Origin: an uncultured Eubacteriales bacterium
Lineage (GTDB): Bacteria > Bacillota > Clostridia > Oscillospirales > Acutalibacteraceae
Length of the DNA stretch: 64,000 nucleotides
Assembly (NCBI GenBank): GCA_934466515.1
Contig: CAKSLH010000001.1
Coordinates: forward strand, 310,001-374,000
Direction of reading: 5' to 3'
Position numbers and translations under genes: made by a program. Position 1 is the first letter of the stretch, and the number at the start of each line of letters is the position of its first letter. Shown piece by piece: positions 35,371 to 43,968 of this stretch. A model generated the notes under the pieces. It saw nothing but the letters and a program-made list of their open reading frames with translations, was not told the DNA's origin and did not search any database.

Positions 35371-36927
35371 TTAATAATACTTGTATTCGCTCTTATAATC
35401 CTTAATATAATCGGGAACATCGCTGTCCCAGTTTCCGCCGATAAAGTTATCGTAGCTGCCGCCGAAAAGGTCGTCAAGCTTGCGGACGATTATATTATCT
35501 ACATAAAGGTCTGCGCCGTCCGAGCCAAAGCCTATACCGCCGAAGCCGTTAACCGAAATATTACCGATATCGTTATCGACCGCTTCGCATTTAATCTCGC
35601 CGTCGCGGTAAACGGTAATCTTATTATCGAAGGCGTCCACCGTCCATGTATGCCAATTATCCTTATCGAGATAGGTTTCATCGAGCGCTGTTTCGGCAAT
35701 TTTATAATGCGAATACAAATAATCTCCTGTCATAAAGTATTTATAAACACGGATATATTTCCCGTATTCTAAAGACACCCTATATCCGAAATATCCGTAT
35801 GCCACCTGCTTTCGGTGCCTTACATAGAAATTGACCTGATTGACTCCGCTGTCAATAGTTTCCTTCCCGAACTTAAGGTCTGCGGAAAGCGAATAGTCAG
35901 CCCAGCTGTCATTATCGAAATGATAATCGTCGGTACTGAAAGAGCGGTGCCAATATCGGTTATCGCCGTCGGTCACGATATCGGCATACTGTGCCTCATT
36001 TTCGCCGTTATCCCAATAGGGGTTATCTGCTGTTTCCTTACCGTCCTCATTCTTATTTACAAGACTGCCGTCGGTAAAGGTTTCCCTGAACAGGATATTA
36101 TCTGTAAGCGGCGGATCGGGCGGAAGCTTATTTTCTTCCTCCGACGAAGAAGAGCCTGACGAGGTATCTGTATCCTCATTATATTTCGAGCCTGCGGGAC
36201 CCTCGATTGAAACCTTAAAATCGTTAAACGAGGTATCAATAAAGGTCTGCTGACTGCAGGAGTGCGCGGCAATACCTGCCATAACCGTTTCATCCATTTT
36301 TACATAGACGGTATTAAGCTTTACCCAGTTATTACTGCCGTTATTCTGATAATAGCCGTTTACTGTATTTCCCTGTTTTTCAAGGCGAAGCTTAACGGGG
36401 AATTTCGGTGCGTCGCCCTCATTGCTTTTAATAGTGGCGGCGCCTTTTTTAGTTCTGTAAACAATACCTATCCAGTTATTTCGGCAATGCAGATAAACGC
36501 TCGGTGCGTCCGCCGAATCTCCGCTTCTTATAGCAATACCGGTTGAGCCGTTATCATGGAGCGCTCCGCCGATTGCGTCTCTGCTGAGAATAGTCGCAGA
36601 AACGGTTATTTTACCCTTATCGGCATAAGCAACCTTATAGTTTTTATAAGCGAAGGCTATATCGTCGTTTTCGGTCCACATAACATAAGCGTTTGTTTTT
36701 ATATTATATTTCTCGCCGTCGAATGGTGTAAAAGTGCCCTCGGGAGTGTACTGGTCCTGAAGAATTGACAAATTCGAATCATAAAGCTTGAATTTGAATT
36801 CGGGGTTTGATTCCTCAAAAATAACCTCCGCTTTAGCGCTAAGGATATTTGAGGAAACCGCAATACACAAGGTTAGAAGCACTGCGGAAAACATAAGAAT
36901 CGTTTTTTTACAAAAAAACCTATTCAC
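35371..36927 (-). CDS. Secreted protein with two LamG-like modules
   Basis: 518 aa. A GTG at 36936 overlaps the ribosome site; the GTG at 36927 has GGAGG 8 bases upstream and gives MNRFFCKKTILMF, so I prefer it. Signal peptide about 1-33. Two jelly-roll modules (about 35-235 and 270-490) are joined by a short linker with SSGSSSSEEE. The second module ends with GSDGADLYVDNIIVRK. The C-terminus is Tyr-rich (YKSEYKYY). It overlaps the cohesin-like gene by 8 bases. Confidence 0.72.
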   Translation of the reverse strand: MNRFFCKKTILMFSAVLLTLCIAVSSNILSAKAEVIFEESNPEFKFKLYDSNLSILQDQYTPEGTFTPFDGEKYNIKTNAYVMWTENDDIAFAYKNYKVAYADKGKITVSATILSRDAIGGALHDNGSTGIAIRSGDSADAPSVYLHCRNNWIGIVYRTKKGAATIKSNEGDAPKFPVKLRLEKQGNTVNGYYQNNGSNNWVKLNTVYVKMDETVMAGIAAHSCSQQTFIDTSFNDFKVSIEGPAGSKYNEDTDTSSGSSSSEEENKLPPDPPLTDNILFRETFTDGSLVNKNEDGKETADNPYWDNGENEAQYADIVTDGDNRYWHRSFSTDDYHFDNDSWADYSLSADLKFGKETIDSGVNQVNFYVRHRKQVAYGYFGYRVSLEYGKYIRVYKYFMTGDYLYSHYKIAETALDETYLDKDNWHTWTVDAFDNKITVYRDGEIKCEAVDNDIGNISVNGFGGIGFGSDGADLYVDNIIVRKLDDLFGGSYDNFIGGNWDSDVPDYIKDYKSEYKYY

Positions 36928-38557
36928 CGTTTTCACCTCCTTTTAGGTACTTATTTTTCATAACGAAATAGAGCGTTGTCGGAACAGAGAAAAGGATAAT
37001 CGAAACGCCCAAGAGGACAAGAAGCATCCAGACTGTATCTGAAACCTTATAAGAGGTTTTAAGACCGATTTCGCCTGCCTCAAGCGTTTTTGTTTTATAC
37101 TTGACGACGTCCTTTATTATCTCGTTTCCGTTTGTATCGGAATCAATATCCGTCTGAGTATCGTCACTGTCGATATAATCGACCTCAGCGTTATTGAGTG
37201 CGAACAGCAAATTCATAAGATGTCTGTAAACAGACGCCATTTTACCCTTTGCCATATCCGACATACTGTCATAATCGGACATTGCCTGCTGAATAAGAGA
37301 ATATTCGTTTTGAGTAACGGAATCCTCGCTCATCATAATAAGCTTTAAATACTTTTCTCTGAAAGCCGTATACTCTCTTACAACCGACTCGGGCTCGGGA
37401 GCATTTTTGATTTCAAGCTCCTTATATCTTTCATAAAGCGCCTTTATATGCTGATATTCTTTTGTAAGAAGAGCCTTTGTATAATCGTCGAAAACCTCAT
37501 CGTATGTATTTATTGCGGATTCGATTTCGGTTAAAACCTCCGGCTCATAAACAACATTCGAAACGGGAAGCTCAATTAAGTCTTTAAAGGTTTCTCTGAA
37601 ACCTGCGGCAATTTCCGCTGCTGCATTTTTAGCGTTTTCATCTTCGATAAGCGCGTTTATTTTATCTCTGAGCTTTTTTAAATGCTCATACTCATTTTTA
37701 AGCTTTTCTCTTACATAAGCCGATTTTGTGGCGTATTCATTAAGCGCGTCGGTAACCCTTGTAAGGTCGCTTATCTTCGCATTGCTTTCTGTAAGAGCCA
37801 GTGCATCGGCATTATCCGATAAAAACTTATTGATTTCATTTTGAAGAGCCTGTTGATTTTTTTCGGCCTCTTCCTTTTCTTTTAATTCATTATACTTTTT
37901 CTGCGCCTCAGCCAAGGTCGGGTAATTTGAGACAAGTCCCTTTTCGCTTGAAGTCAGCTTTGAAAAAGCATTAAGAGCCAAGGTTATTCTTTTAAGGCAG
38001 GCGTCTGACGCGTCGACAGTTCCGATATTATTTATAAGGTCTATAGTTTTAAGGACATTATCGGACGCCGTAAGCTTTTTAACGCTTACCTCTGCAGGAG
38101 TTACCGCATTTGAAACAGATTTGAACTTTTCATCGCACATTTCGATAACATCAAAGGAAAATTTCTTTTTTCCTTCTGAGCTGTCGGAAACAGTTTTGAA
38201 CTGAAGCTTTAAAAGGTTGCCCGAAAAGGAAGCATTTTTATCGCTGTCCCAAACGAACAGGACCTTACTGTTTCTGTAGCCCACCGAGCAATCGGAAATA
38301 TTATCGTTTACCACGGTATATTTCTGAAGCTCAAAGGCGATTTTATCAAAAGAAATTTCCGCATAAATTCCTGCAGCGCTGAAGCTGTTTTCAGCGCTTA
38401 AAGTTACCGTAAAGGAGTTATCCTTAAAAACCTCGGTCTTATTTGAGGACAATTTGAATTTCGCCGAAGATGCCGCGGCAGCCGTGTAGGCGGACAGCAA
38501 TGCCATTGCCGCCGCCATACAGGAAGCCGTAAATCTTCGGAGAGCTTTTAAGGTCAA
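36920..38557 (-). CDS. Membrane-anchored cohesin-like protein
   Basis: 545 aa. TTG start with AAGGAGGG upstream; signal peptide about 1-30. Residues about 32-155 follow the cohesin pattern: VFKDNSFTVTLSAEN, AGIYAEISFDKIAFEL, KVLFVWDSD and GNLLKLQFKTV. The next region (about 165-500) is helical, beginning with the Clostridia spacer type IDLINNIGTVDASD ... LVSNYPTL. One membrane segment (about 508-532) and a basic tail anchor it. It could be a single-cohesin scaffold holding the dockerin proteins at 26859 and 61027; that pairing is inference. Some surface proteins unrelated to cellulosomes share this fold. Confidence 0.65.
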   Translation of the reverse strand: MTLKALRRFTASCMAAAMALLSAYTAAAASSAKFKLSSNKTEVFKDNSFTVTLSAENSFSAAGIYAEISFDKIAFELQKYTVVNDNISDCSVGYRNSKVLFVWDSDKNASFSGNLLKLQFKTVSDSSEGKKKFSFDVIEMCDEKFKSVSNAVTPAEVSVKKLTASDNVLKTIDLINNIGTVDASDACLKRITLALNAFSKLTSSEKGLVSNYPTLAEAQKKYNELKEKEEAEKNQQALQNEINKFLSDNADALALTESNAKISDLTRVTDALNEYATKSAYVREKLKNEYEHLKKLRDKINALIEDENAKNAAAEIAAGFRETFKDLIELPVSNVVYEPEVLTEIESAINTYDEVFDDYTKALLTKEYQHIKALYERYKELEIKNAPEPESVVREYTAFREKYLKLIMMSEDSVTQNEYSLIQQAMSDYDSMSDMAKGKMASVYRHLMNLLFALNNAEVDYIDSDDTQTDIDSDTNGNEIIKDVVKYKTKTLEAGEIGLKTSYKVSDTVWMLLVLLGVSIILFSVPTTLYFVMKNKYLKGGENGE

Positions 38558-38576
38558 GAAAAACCCTCCTTACTTT

Positions 38577-40148
38577 TTATTTATTTTTTGCCACATACTC
38601 ATCGGCCTGCTTTTGGAAATCTGCGGTTACCTTATCAAGTCCTGCCGCCTTAGCCTTCGTCATCATTTCGTTATAATAGGACATATAATCGGTCATTACG
38701 CCGTTTATAAGAGTTTCCTTATATTCCTTGAAAACAGCAGTCAGCTGAGAAATTTCCTTTGTAACATTAGAGGTATCAACACAAAATCCCTTAAGCGGAG
38801 AAGCATGCTGTTCTTTTCTTTTAACCGTGTTGTAATTCTTGATATAAGCCGCCTGACCCTCGGGGATATTCGGAGTTTCCCAAGCATAATCGAGGTTTCC
38901 GAGCATCCAGTTGGCTATACCGTACTTGCTGTTGGAGTCGCCCTGACTTGTATAATCATAAGGCTTAACGCGGTTTTCGCCGACCTTATCGTAATGAACG
39001 CCCTCAATTCCGTAAATAAGCATATTGAAAAGGTCTTTACCCTTATCGCTGTGTATTAAATCGAGGAACTGTATTGCTCTTTCGGGGTGCTTTGAGGTAT
39101 AAGGAATGCAGGTATAAGAAGATTCGCTTCCTATTGTGGTTGCGCCCTGATATTTATTATCGGCGTCGTCAAGCAGGTAAACGGTCATATCAATACCGTT
39201 TGTTGTCTCATGCTTGATTCCTCTTTCATCATCGACATTGAACCAGTTTTCGGTGCTGTGCGCTCCGAGAATTCCCGCTCTTCCGCCTGAGGAACCGCCG
39301 TTTCCTGAAATAACATCCTTTGAAATAAGTCCGTCCTTATACCATTTAGAAGCATATTCCATCATAAGCTTGAACTGCTTGGTCTGCATAAAGTTTGTTA
39401 TCTGCGGCTTTTCGTCGAAGGGGTTATAGCACATATAAGCACCCTCTTCGCCGGAGCCGATGAAATCGTATCCGCGCTGAGCCACAAACTGGCAGATATG
39501 CTTCATTGTTCCTAAGCACTGGGAAACGGTATCGGTATCCCAAGCGCCTGCGTTTTTACTTGCATAGAGATACTTATCAATTACATCGAAAAGCTCTCTC
39601 GTTGCAAAGGGCGAGCCGTGAGCCGCTTTCAAGAGCTCATCCTCGTTCATATACTTTGCAAGCTCGGACGGGATTGAAAGTCTTGCGGTTTCGGAAGCAT
39701 AGAACTGAATATGCGGTACGCCGTAAAGCTTATCGTTTACGGTAATGGTATTATAAGCATACTCATAATCCTCTCGTTCCTTTTTGAGGTTCGGTGCATA
39801 CTTCTCAATCAGGTCGTCAAGCTCCATATATGACTTTTTATTGATTTCGGAGCCGACATCGAAAGAATAGCCCGACCATACAAGGTCAACAGGTTCTCCC
39901 GAAGACATCCACAGAGACCATTTTGACGGCAGCGATTCGAGGCACTGCAGGTCAAGCTCTGTATTCGGCATAAGCTTTGCAAGCAGTTTATTGGCCTCTT
40001 TGACAACCATATCAAGATCTTTCTGTTCAGCCCACATAACTACCCAGCGAAGCTTTACCTTTTCATTGCTTTTATCTCCGCAGCCTGCCATACAGGCGGA
40101 CATTGCAACAATAAGCAATGAAAACAGGACACACATAATTTTTTTCAT
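38577..40148 (-). CDS. Sugar ABC transporter substrate-binding lipoprotein
   Basis: 523 aa from ATG 40148, preceded by AAAGGTG; the frame is open upstream but runs into repeat sequence. The signal peptide has lipobox MAGC. The body matches family 1 extracellular solute-binding proteins of the LplA/DUF3502 type: LRWVVMWAEQKDLDMVV, then AIQFLDLIHSDKGKDLFN. It delivers oligosaccharide to the two permeases upstream. No ATPase gene is in the window, so a shared MsmK-type ATPase is likely. Confidence 0.88.
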   Translation of the reverse strand: MKKIMCVLFSLLIVAMSACMAGCGDKSNEKVKLRWVVMWAEQKDLDMVVKEANKLLAKLMPNTELDLQCLESLPSKWSLWMSSGEPVDLVWSGYSFDVGSEINKKSYMELDDLIEKYAPNLKKEREDYEYAYNTITVNDKLYGVPHIQFYASETARLSIPSELAKYMNEDELLKAAHGSPFATRELFDVIDKYLYASKNAGAWDTDTVSQCLGTMKHICQFVAQRGYDFIGSGEEGAYMCYNPFDEKPQITNFMQTKQFKLMMEYASKWYKDGLISKDVISGNGGSSGGRAGILGAHSTENWFNVDDERGIKHETTNGIDMTVYLLDDADNKYQGATTIGSESSYTCIPYTSKHPERAIQFLDLIHSDKGKDLFNMLIYGIEGVHYDKVGENRVKPYDYTSQGDSNSKYGIANWMLGNLDYAWETPNIPEGQAAYIKNYNTVKRKEQHASPLKGFCVDTSNVTKEISQLTAVFKEYKETLINGVMTDYMSYYNEMMTKAKAAGLDKVTADFQKQADEYVAKNK

Positions 40149-40193
40149 TTTTCTTTTCACCTTTCTTTTTAATAATTTTGTATAAAGCCCAGT

Positions 40194-40216
40194 GCAGCAG
40201 GTTTGAGTCCTGTCAC
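40194..40216 (+). other. tRNA T-arm-like relic
   Basis: GCAGCAGGTTTGAGTCCTGTCAC has the CAGG-TTTGAGT-CCTG form of a tRNA T arm and resembles the T arm at 22791-22807. No other tRNA parts surround it. It lies directly beside the MITE-like element. Confidence 0.4.
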
Positions 40217-40219
40217 ACA

Positions 40220-40494
40220 AGGCAAGCGACAATAATCCGAACCCGCCTAAAATGGCGTCTTTTCGGCATATTTTAACTTGTCGTCTTTGTGAGGCGTCAG
40301 CCTCACTGCATCCTCCGCATAAAACTCCGCACGAAAATCAGCTCATTTTAGGTCGCTGATTTTTATGCTTGGCAGATTTTTATGCAGAGCGAGGCAAAAA
40401 CGCAGTTAATCCTGTCGGATTAACGAGTATTTTAACATGGCTATGCGAAAAATCTGCCGCCTAAAAACGGGTTAGGATTTATTATCGCTTGCCT
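40220..40494. mobile_element. MITE-like element with inverted ends
   Basis: 275 bases. The left end AGGCAAGCGACAATAATCCG is inverted at the right as AGGCAAGCGATAATAAATCC, both continuing to AACCCG. No reading frame or transposase. Inner sequence has further inverted repeats (AAATCTGCCGCCTAAAA, GAGGCGTCAGCCTC). It separates the permease and solute-binding genes of one operon. Related single ends occur at 59534-59568 and 26378-26438. Confidence 0.7.
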
Positions 40495-40501
40495 AACGGC
40501 A

Positions 40502-41386
40502 TTATCCCTTGACAGATCCTATAACCATTCCTTTGGCAAAGTACTTCTGGAAATAGGGAAAAATTATCGCGGCAGGAAGAGCGCCTATAACGCATACCGC
40601 AAACTTTAAGGTTTCGGTGGGAATATTGAGTATTTCGCTTGAGCCTGCCGTTTCAAGCGCCTGCTTTAAAAAATTGCTTTCTTTTATAACCATTTGCAGA
40701 TAATACTGAATGTTATACATTGAACGGTCGTTTATATAGTACATAGGTACCGTAAAATCGTTCCATCTTGAAAGAAGAGTCATAAAGCCCAAGGAGGCAA
40801 AGCAGGCTTTTGACATCGGGAATATAATTGAGGAAAATATCTTTCTTTCGCTCGCTCCGTCAATCTTAGCCGCTTCAATAAGCGAAATCGGAATCTGCTG
40901 AAAAAATGTCCGGAAGATAAATATGTTATAAGCGGCAACCAAGCCAGTTACAACATAAACAAGCATATTATTCATAAGGCCTAAATACTTCGTATTTATT
41001 ATATATGTAGGAATAAGACCGCCGCTGAAAATCATTGTTATCAGAAAATAAAATGTAAAGAATTTTCTGAATTTAAAATCCTTTCGTGAAAGAGCATATC
41101 CTGCCGTTGACATTAAAAGCAGGGCAAGGAATGTTCCTAAAACCGAGCCGTAGATCGTAACGCCGTAGGCTCTGATTATCGAGCCGACATTTTTAAAGAG
41201 TATCTTATAAGCGCTTAAATCAAAATGCAGAGGAATCAGTTTATAGCCATATCTTACAACATCGTTTTCATTTGAAAAGGAAACGCTTATAATAGTTATC
41301 ATCGGAAGCACAAAAATGAGGGTAAGAACAGAAAGAGCGATATTTACTCCCCATTTATGCTTTTTAAGAGTTTTTCTTTTTGCCAT
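40502..41386 (-). CDS. Sugar ABC transporter permease (MalG type)
   Basis: About 294 aa from ATG 41386 (GGGGGA upstream; an earlier start lacks one). Six hydrophobic segments and the EAA loop EAAKIDGASERKIFSSIIFP near residue 180, which contacts the ATPase. Pairs with the permease at 41403. Carbohydrate uptake of the CUT1 class. Confidence 0.92.
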   Translation of the reverse strand: MAKRKTLKKHKWGVNIALSVLTLIFVLPMITIISVSFSNENDVVRYGYKLIPLHFDLSAYKILFKNVGSIIRAYGVTIYGSVLGTFLALLLMSTAGYALSRKDFKFRKFFTFYFLITMIFSGGLIPTYIINTKYLGLMNNMLVYVVTGLVAAYNIFIFRTFFQQIPISLIEAAKIDGASERKIFSSIIFPMSKACFASLGFMTLLSRWNDFTVPMYYINDRSMYNIQYYLQMVIKESNFLKQALETAGSSEILNIPTETLKFAVCVIGALPAAIIFPYFQKYFAKGMVIGSVKG

Positions 41387-41402
41387 TATCGCTTTCCCCC
41401 TT

Positions 41403-42344
41403 TTAAAACATTGCCGAATCGGGGTCAAGCTTTCTTACCACGGCATTTGAACCCAAAACCATTACAAGCCCTACAACATTGCAGACAAGTCCGACCGCCG
41501 CCGACACGCTCATATCTCCTGCGACAAGACCTCTGTAAAGATAGGTCTGCACCGTATCGGTTACGGGATAGAGCGGACCTGAATCCATAGGCACCTGATA
41601 GAAAAGACCGAAATCGCCGCCTAAAATACTTCCCATTTTCATTATTGTAATGATACAGATAAGAGGAATAAGGGACGGAATTCCTATTTTAATCCACTGC
41701 TGGAAACGGTTGGCGCCGTCAATAGAGGCAGCCTCGAAAAGAGAAGCGTCAAGCGACATAAGATTTGCATAATAAAGAACGCAGCCCATTCCGACATTTT
41801 TCCATATATCCGCGCACTGCAGTATAAACGGCCAGTACTTAGGCTCCTGATACCAGTTGACGGGTTTTGCGCCCAAAGAGGTTAGAAGCTGATTTATAAT
41901 TCCGCTCGAATGGCTTAAAAGAATATAGAACACATAAGAGCCTACAACCCATGAAATGAAATACGGCATCAAAAGTCCCGTATGATAAACCCTTAAAAGC
42001 TTCGGGCTTGTTACCTCATAAAGCAAAATCGCAAGCAAAACGCCTGTAAAAATTCCCACAAAGTGGAACATCAGCGAATAGCCCATTGTATTTCTGAGCA
42101 CCCTGAAAGCGTCATTAGAGGTAAAGAAATAATCAAAATATTTAAGTCCGACCCAAGGACTGCCGAGAATTCCGTCAACATAGTTATAATCCTTAAATGC
42201 AACTACAACTCCGAAAATCGGCAGATAGTGGAAAATCAGCAAATAAAGAGCCGCCGGAAGAACGAGCAACAAATAAGGAATGCTTTTTTTCCAGCTTGAT
42301 TTTGAAGCGACCAAATCACTTTCCTGCAGCTTCAATTTCTTCAT
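41403..42344 (-). CDS. Sugar ABC transporter permease (LplB type)
   Basis: 313 aa, six predicted membrane helices. It has IFHYLPIFGVVVAFKDYNY near residue 37, typical of LplB-like permeases, and an EAA loop EAASIDGANRFQQWIKIGIP near 205. The start lies inside the end of the GLUG-protein gene (29-base overlap), so the two are translationally coupled. Confidence 0.93.
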   Translation of the reverse strand: MKKLKLQESDLVASKSSWKKSIPYLLLVLPAALYLLIFHYLPIFGVVVAFKDYNYVDGILGSPWVGLKYFDYFFTSNDAFRVLRNTMGYSLMFHFVGIFTGVLLAILLYEVTSPKLLRVYHTGLLMPYFISWVVGSYVFYILLSHSSGIINQLLTSLGAKPVNWYQEPKYWPFILQCADIWKNVGMGCVLYYANLMSLDASLFEAASIDGANRFQQWIKIGIPSLIPLICIITIMKMGSILGGDFGLFYQVPMDSGPLYPVTDTVQTYLYRGLVAGDMSVSAAVGLVCNVVGLVMVLGSNAVVRKLDPDSAMF

Positions 42345-43818
42345 CTCCTTTGCCTTCGTTTCCTGTTTTATTATTCTTAGTCATTTTAATAACAAGAACT
42401 ATCATAACAACGGTTGCGGCAAGCACCAAAACAATAAGCACGCTTATAATTACTATAAGAATGGTTTCGGCCTGATTTCTTGTATTTTTAACCGTTATAT
42501 TAGCTTCCGATTTCTTTGCGTTGTTTACGGTATCAGTGTCGGTATCTTCCGTGCTGTCGGAGACGGTATTATCGGTATCGGAAGCGGTGGCTTTATTATC
42601 GGTATTATTTGCCGGCGTTTCGGTTACGGCGTTTGGGGAATAAGCGTCCGCGGATTTTATCACAGGAGAGTCTTTAAGCTTAGGAGCCGCAACGCCTGAG
42701 GTTATCCAGCCCTCAAGCCCTGAGAACTTCTGAAGAATTTCCGCGGCGGACGCGGCGCCGAAGCCCATCTGCAAACATCCTGCCTCGCTTAAGACATAGC
42801 AGTTATTTACGGAATTTTTATTTGTAGGAGCATTAGTACGGCCTACTATCTTTGAAAGCGTATAGCAGTTTGAAACGATTTTCCCGAGCTTTTCGTAGTC
42901 TGTTACGCCTATAAATCCTGAACCTGCCGTAAGCGAGCCCTCGCTGTAGCAGTTGGAAATTTTCGAATCGGTGTCCGCCATACCGAATGCGGCACCGCTG
43001 TTGTTAGGAGAAGCAGGGGCGTTTACAGTACCGTTAAAATAGCACTTATCTATAGTTGAGCCTTCTATCATTCCGACAAGTCCGCCGATATTGTAATATC
43101 CTACAGAGCCTACTGTTCCCTCAGCGGCGGAATTTTTAATACTTCCGTTTCTTAAAAGGCCTGCCAAAGCACCTACGGAGTTTGTCTTAGCGTCAACAGT
43201 ACCCGAAACAAAGCAACCCGAAATATTTGTGTTTTTTGCAATTCCGACAAGAATAGCGGTTGCCATTTCGTCCTGTCCGGGGTTCCATGTTCCGTTGGCG
43301 TTCTGCTTATGCTGACCTATAACGGTGTTTGTAACCTTAGCGTTAAGGACATATATATTTTTAAATGTAGCTCCGTCGGTCGCGCCGAAAAGAGCCGATT
43401 CCCAATGTGAATTGTTTTCCGAATAATCGGGATAGTTGTTCGATTCAAAGGCATGGCCGTTTTTGGTTCCGGCATCATTTAAAACCGTGAGATTTTTAAT
43501 CGCATAAAGCGGTGCGCCGTCAGTGCCTAAATCGCATGTAAAGGTTCCCTTAAAGGGCTTTGCAAGATAGCCTATCGGTGTGAAATTTCCCGCTTGGGCA
43601 AGATCAATTGTATTGCCGAGCTTATAGTAAGCGGACGGTTTGTCTGCCATACCCTTTAACTGCTCAACCGTTTTTACTATGTAGGGGCTTTTCTTTGTTC
43701 CTTTTCCCTCATAGCTTACCGCAGATGCCGAAAGGCTCAACATAGAAGCCGATGCGAGCATAATTGCAACTGACAAAACCAAAGAGAAAAATTTTGAAGT
43801 TTTGTTGTGAATGTGCAT
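42316..43818 (-). CDS. Surface protein with GLUG-type repeats and C-terminal anchor
   Basis: 500 aa. Signal peptide about 1-34. Residues about 35-370 contain GLUG-like beta-repeats (VGALAGLLRNGSIKNSAAEG, IGGLVGMIEGSTIDKCYFNG). An Asp/Thr/Ser-rich stalk (about 395-445) follows, then one membrane helix (about 452-480) and a charged tail. GLUG repeats are found in surface and adhesion proteins. It is the first gene of the transport operon, with AAAGGAGG before its ATG. Confidence 0.82.
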   Translation of the reverse strand: MHIHNKTSKFFSLVLSVAIMLASASMLSLSASAVSYEGKGTKKSPYIVKTVEQLKGMADKPSAYYKLGNTIDLAQAGNFTPIGYLAKPFKGTFTCDLGTDGAPLYAIKNLTVLNDAGTKNGHAFESNNYPDYSENNSHWESALFGATDGATFKNIYVLNAKVTNTVIGQHKQNANGTWNPGQDEMATAILVGIAKNTNISGCFVSGTVDAKTNSVGALAGLLRNGSIKNSAAEGTVGSVGYYNIGGLVGMIEGSTIDKCYFNGTVNAPASPNNSGAAFGMADTDSKISNCYSEGSLTAGSGFIGVTDYEKLGKIVSNCYTLSKIVGRTNAPTNKNSVNNCYVLSEAGCLQMGFGAASAAEILQKFSGLEGWITSGVAAPKLKDSPVIKSADAYSPNAVTETPANNTDNKATASDTDNTVSDSTEDTDTDTVNNAKKSEANITVKNTRNQAETILIVIISVLIVLVLAATVVMIVLVIKMTKNNKTGNEGKGDEEIEAAGK

Positions 43819-43844
43819 ATAATATCCTCCTTTTTACATTTTCA

Positions 43845-43873
43845 ATTATATCATTCTGTTGATTTACTGAAAA
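43845..43873 (-). promoter_or_regulatory. Likely promoter of the transport and surface operon
   Basis: TATAAT (43850-43845) with a 17-base spacer and a weak -35, TTTTCA (43873-43868), on the minus strand, 27 bases before the ATG of the GLUG gene. Confidence 0.5.
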
Positions 43874-43911
43874 CTATCCAAATTTTTCTGACAAGGCGTT
43901 TTTTTGTTTGA

Positions 43912-43956
43912 TAAAAATAAATAAAGCCGTAACCTCAAAAATGAAGTTACAGCTTT
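43912..43956 (-). terminator. Terminator after the GH1 gene
   Basis: On the minus strand, AAAGCTGTAACTTCA and TGAGGTTACGGCTTT pair, followed by ATTTATTTTT. Confidence 0.75.
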
Positions 43957-43968
43957 AAAAAATACCGT

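Noticed and set aside
40149..40232. Longer N-terminus of the solute-binding protein
   Set aside because: It reads through a T-arm-like relic and the MITE edge; the lipoprotein signal starts at 40148 with its own ribosome site.
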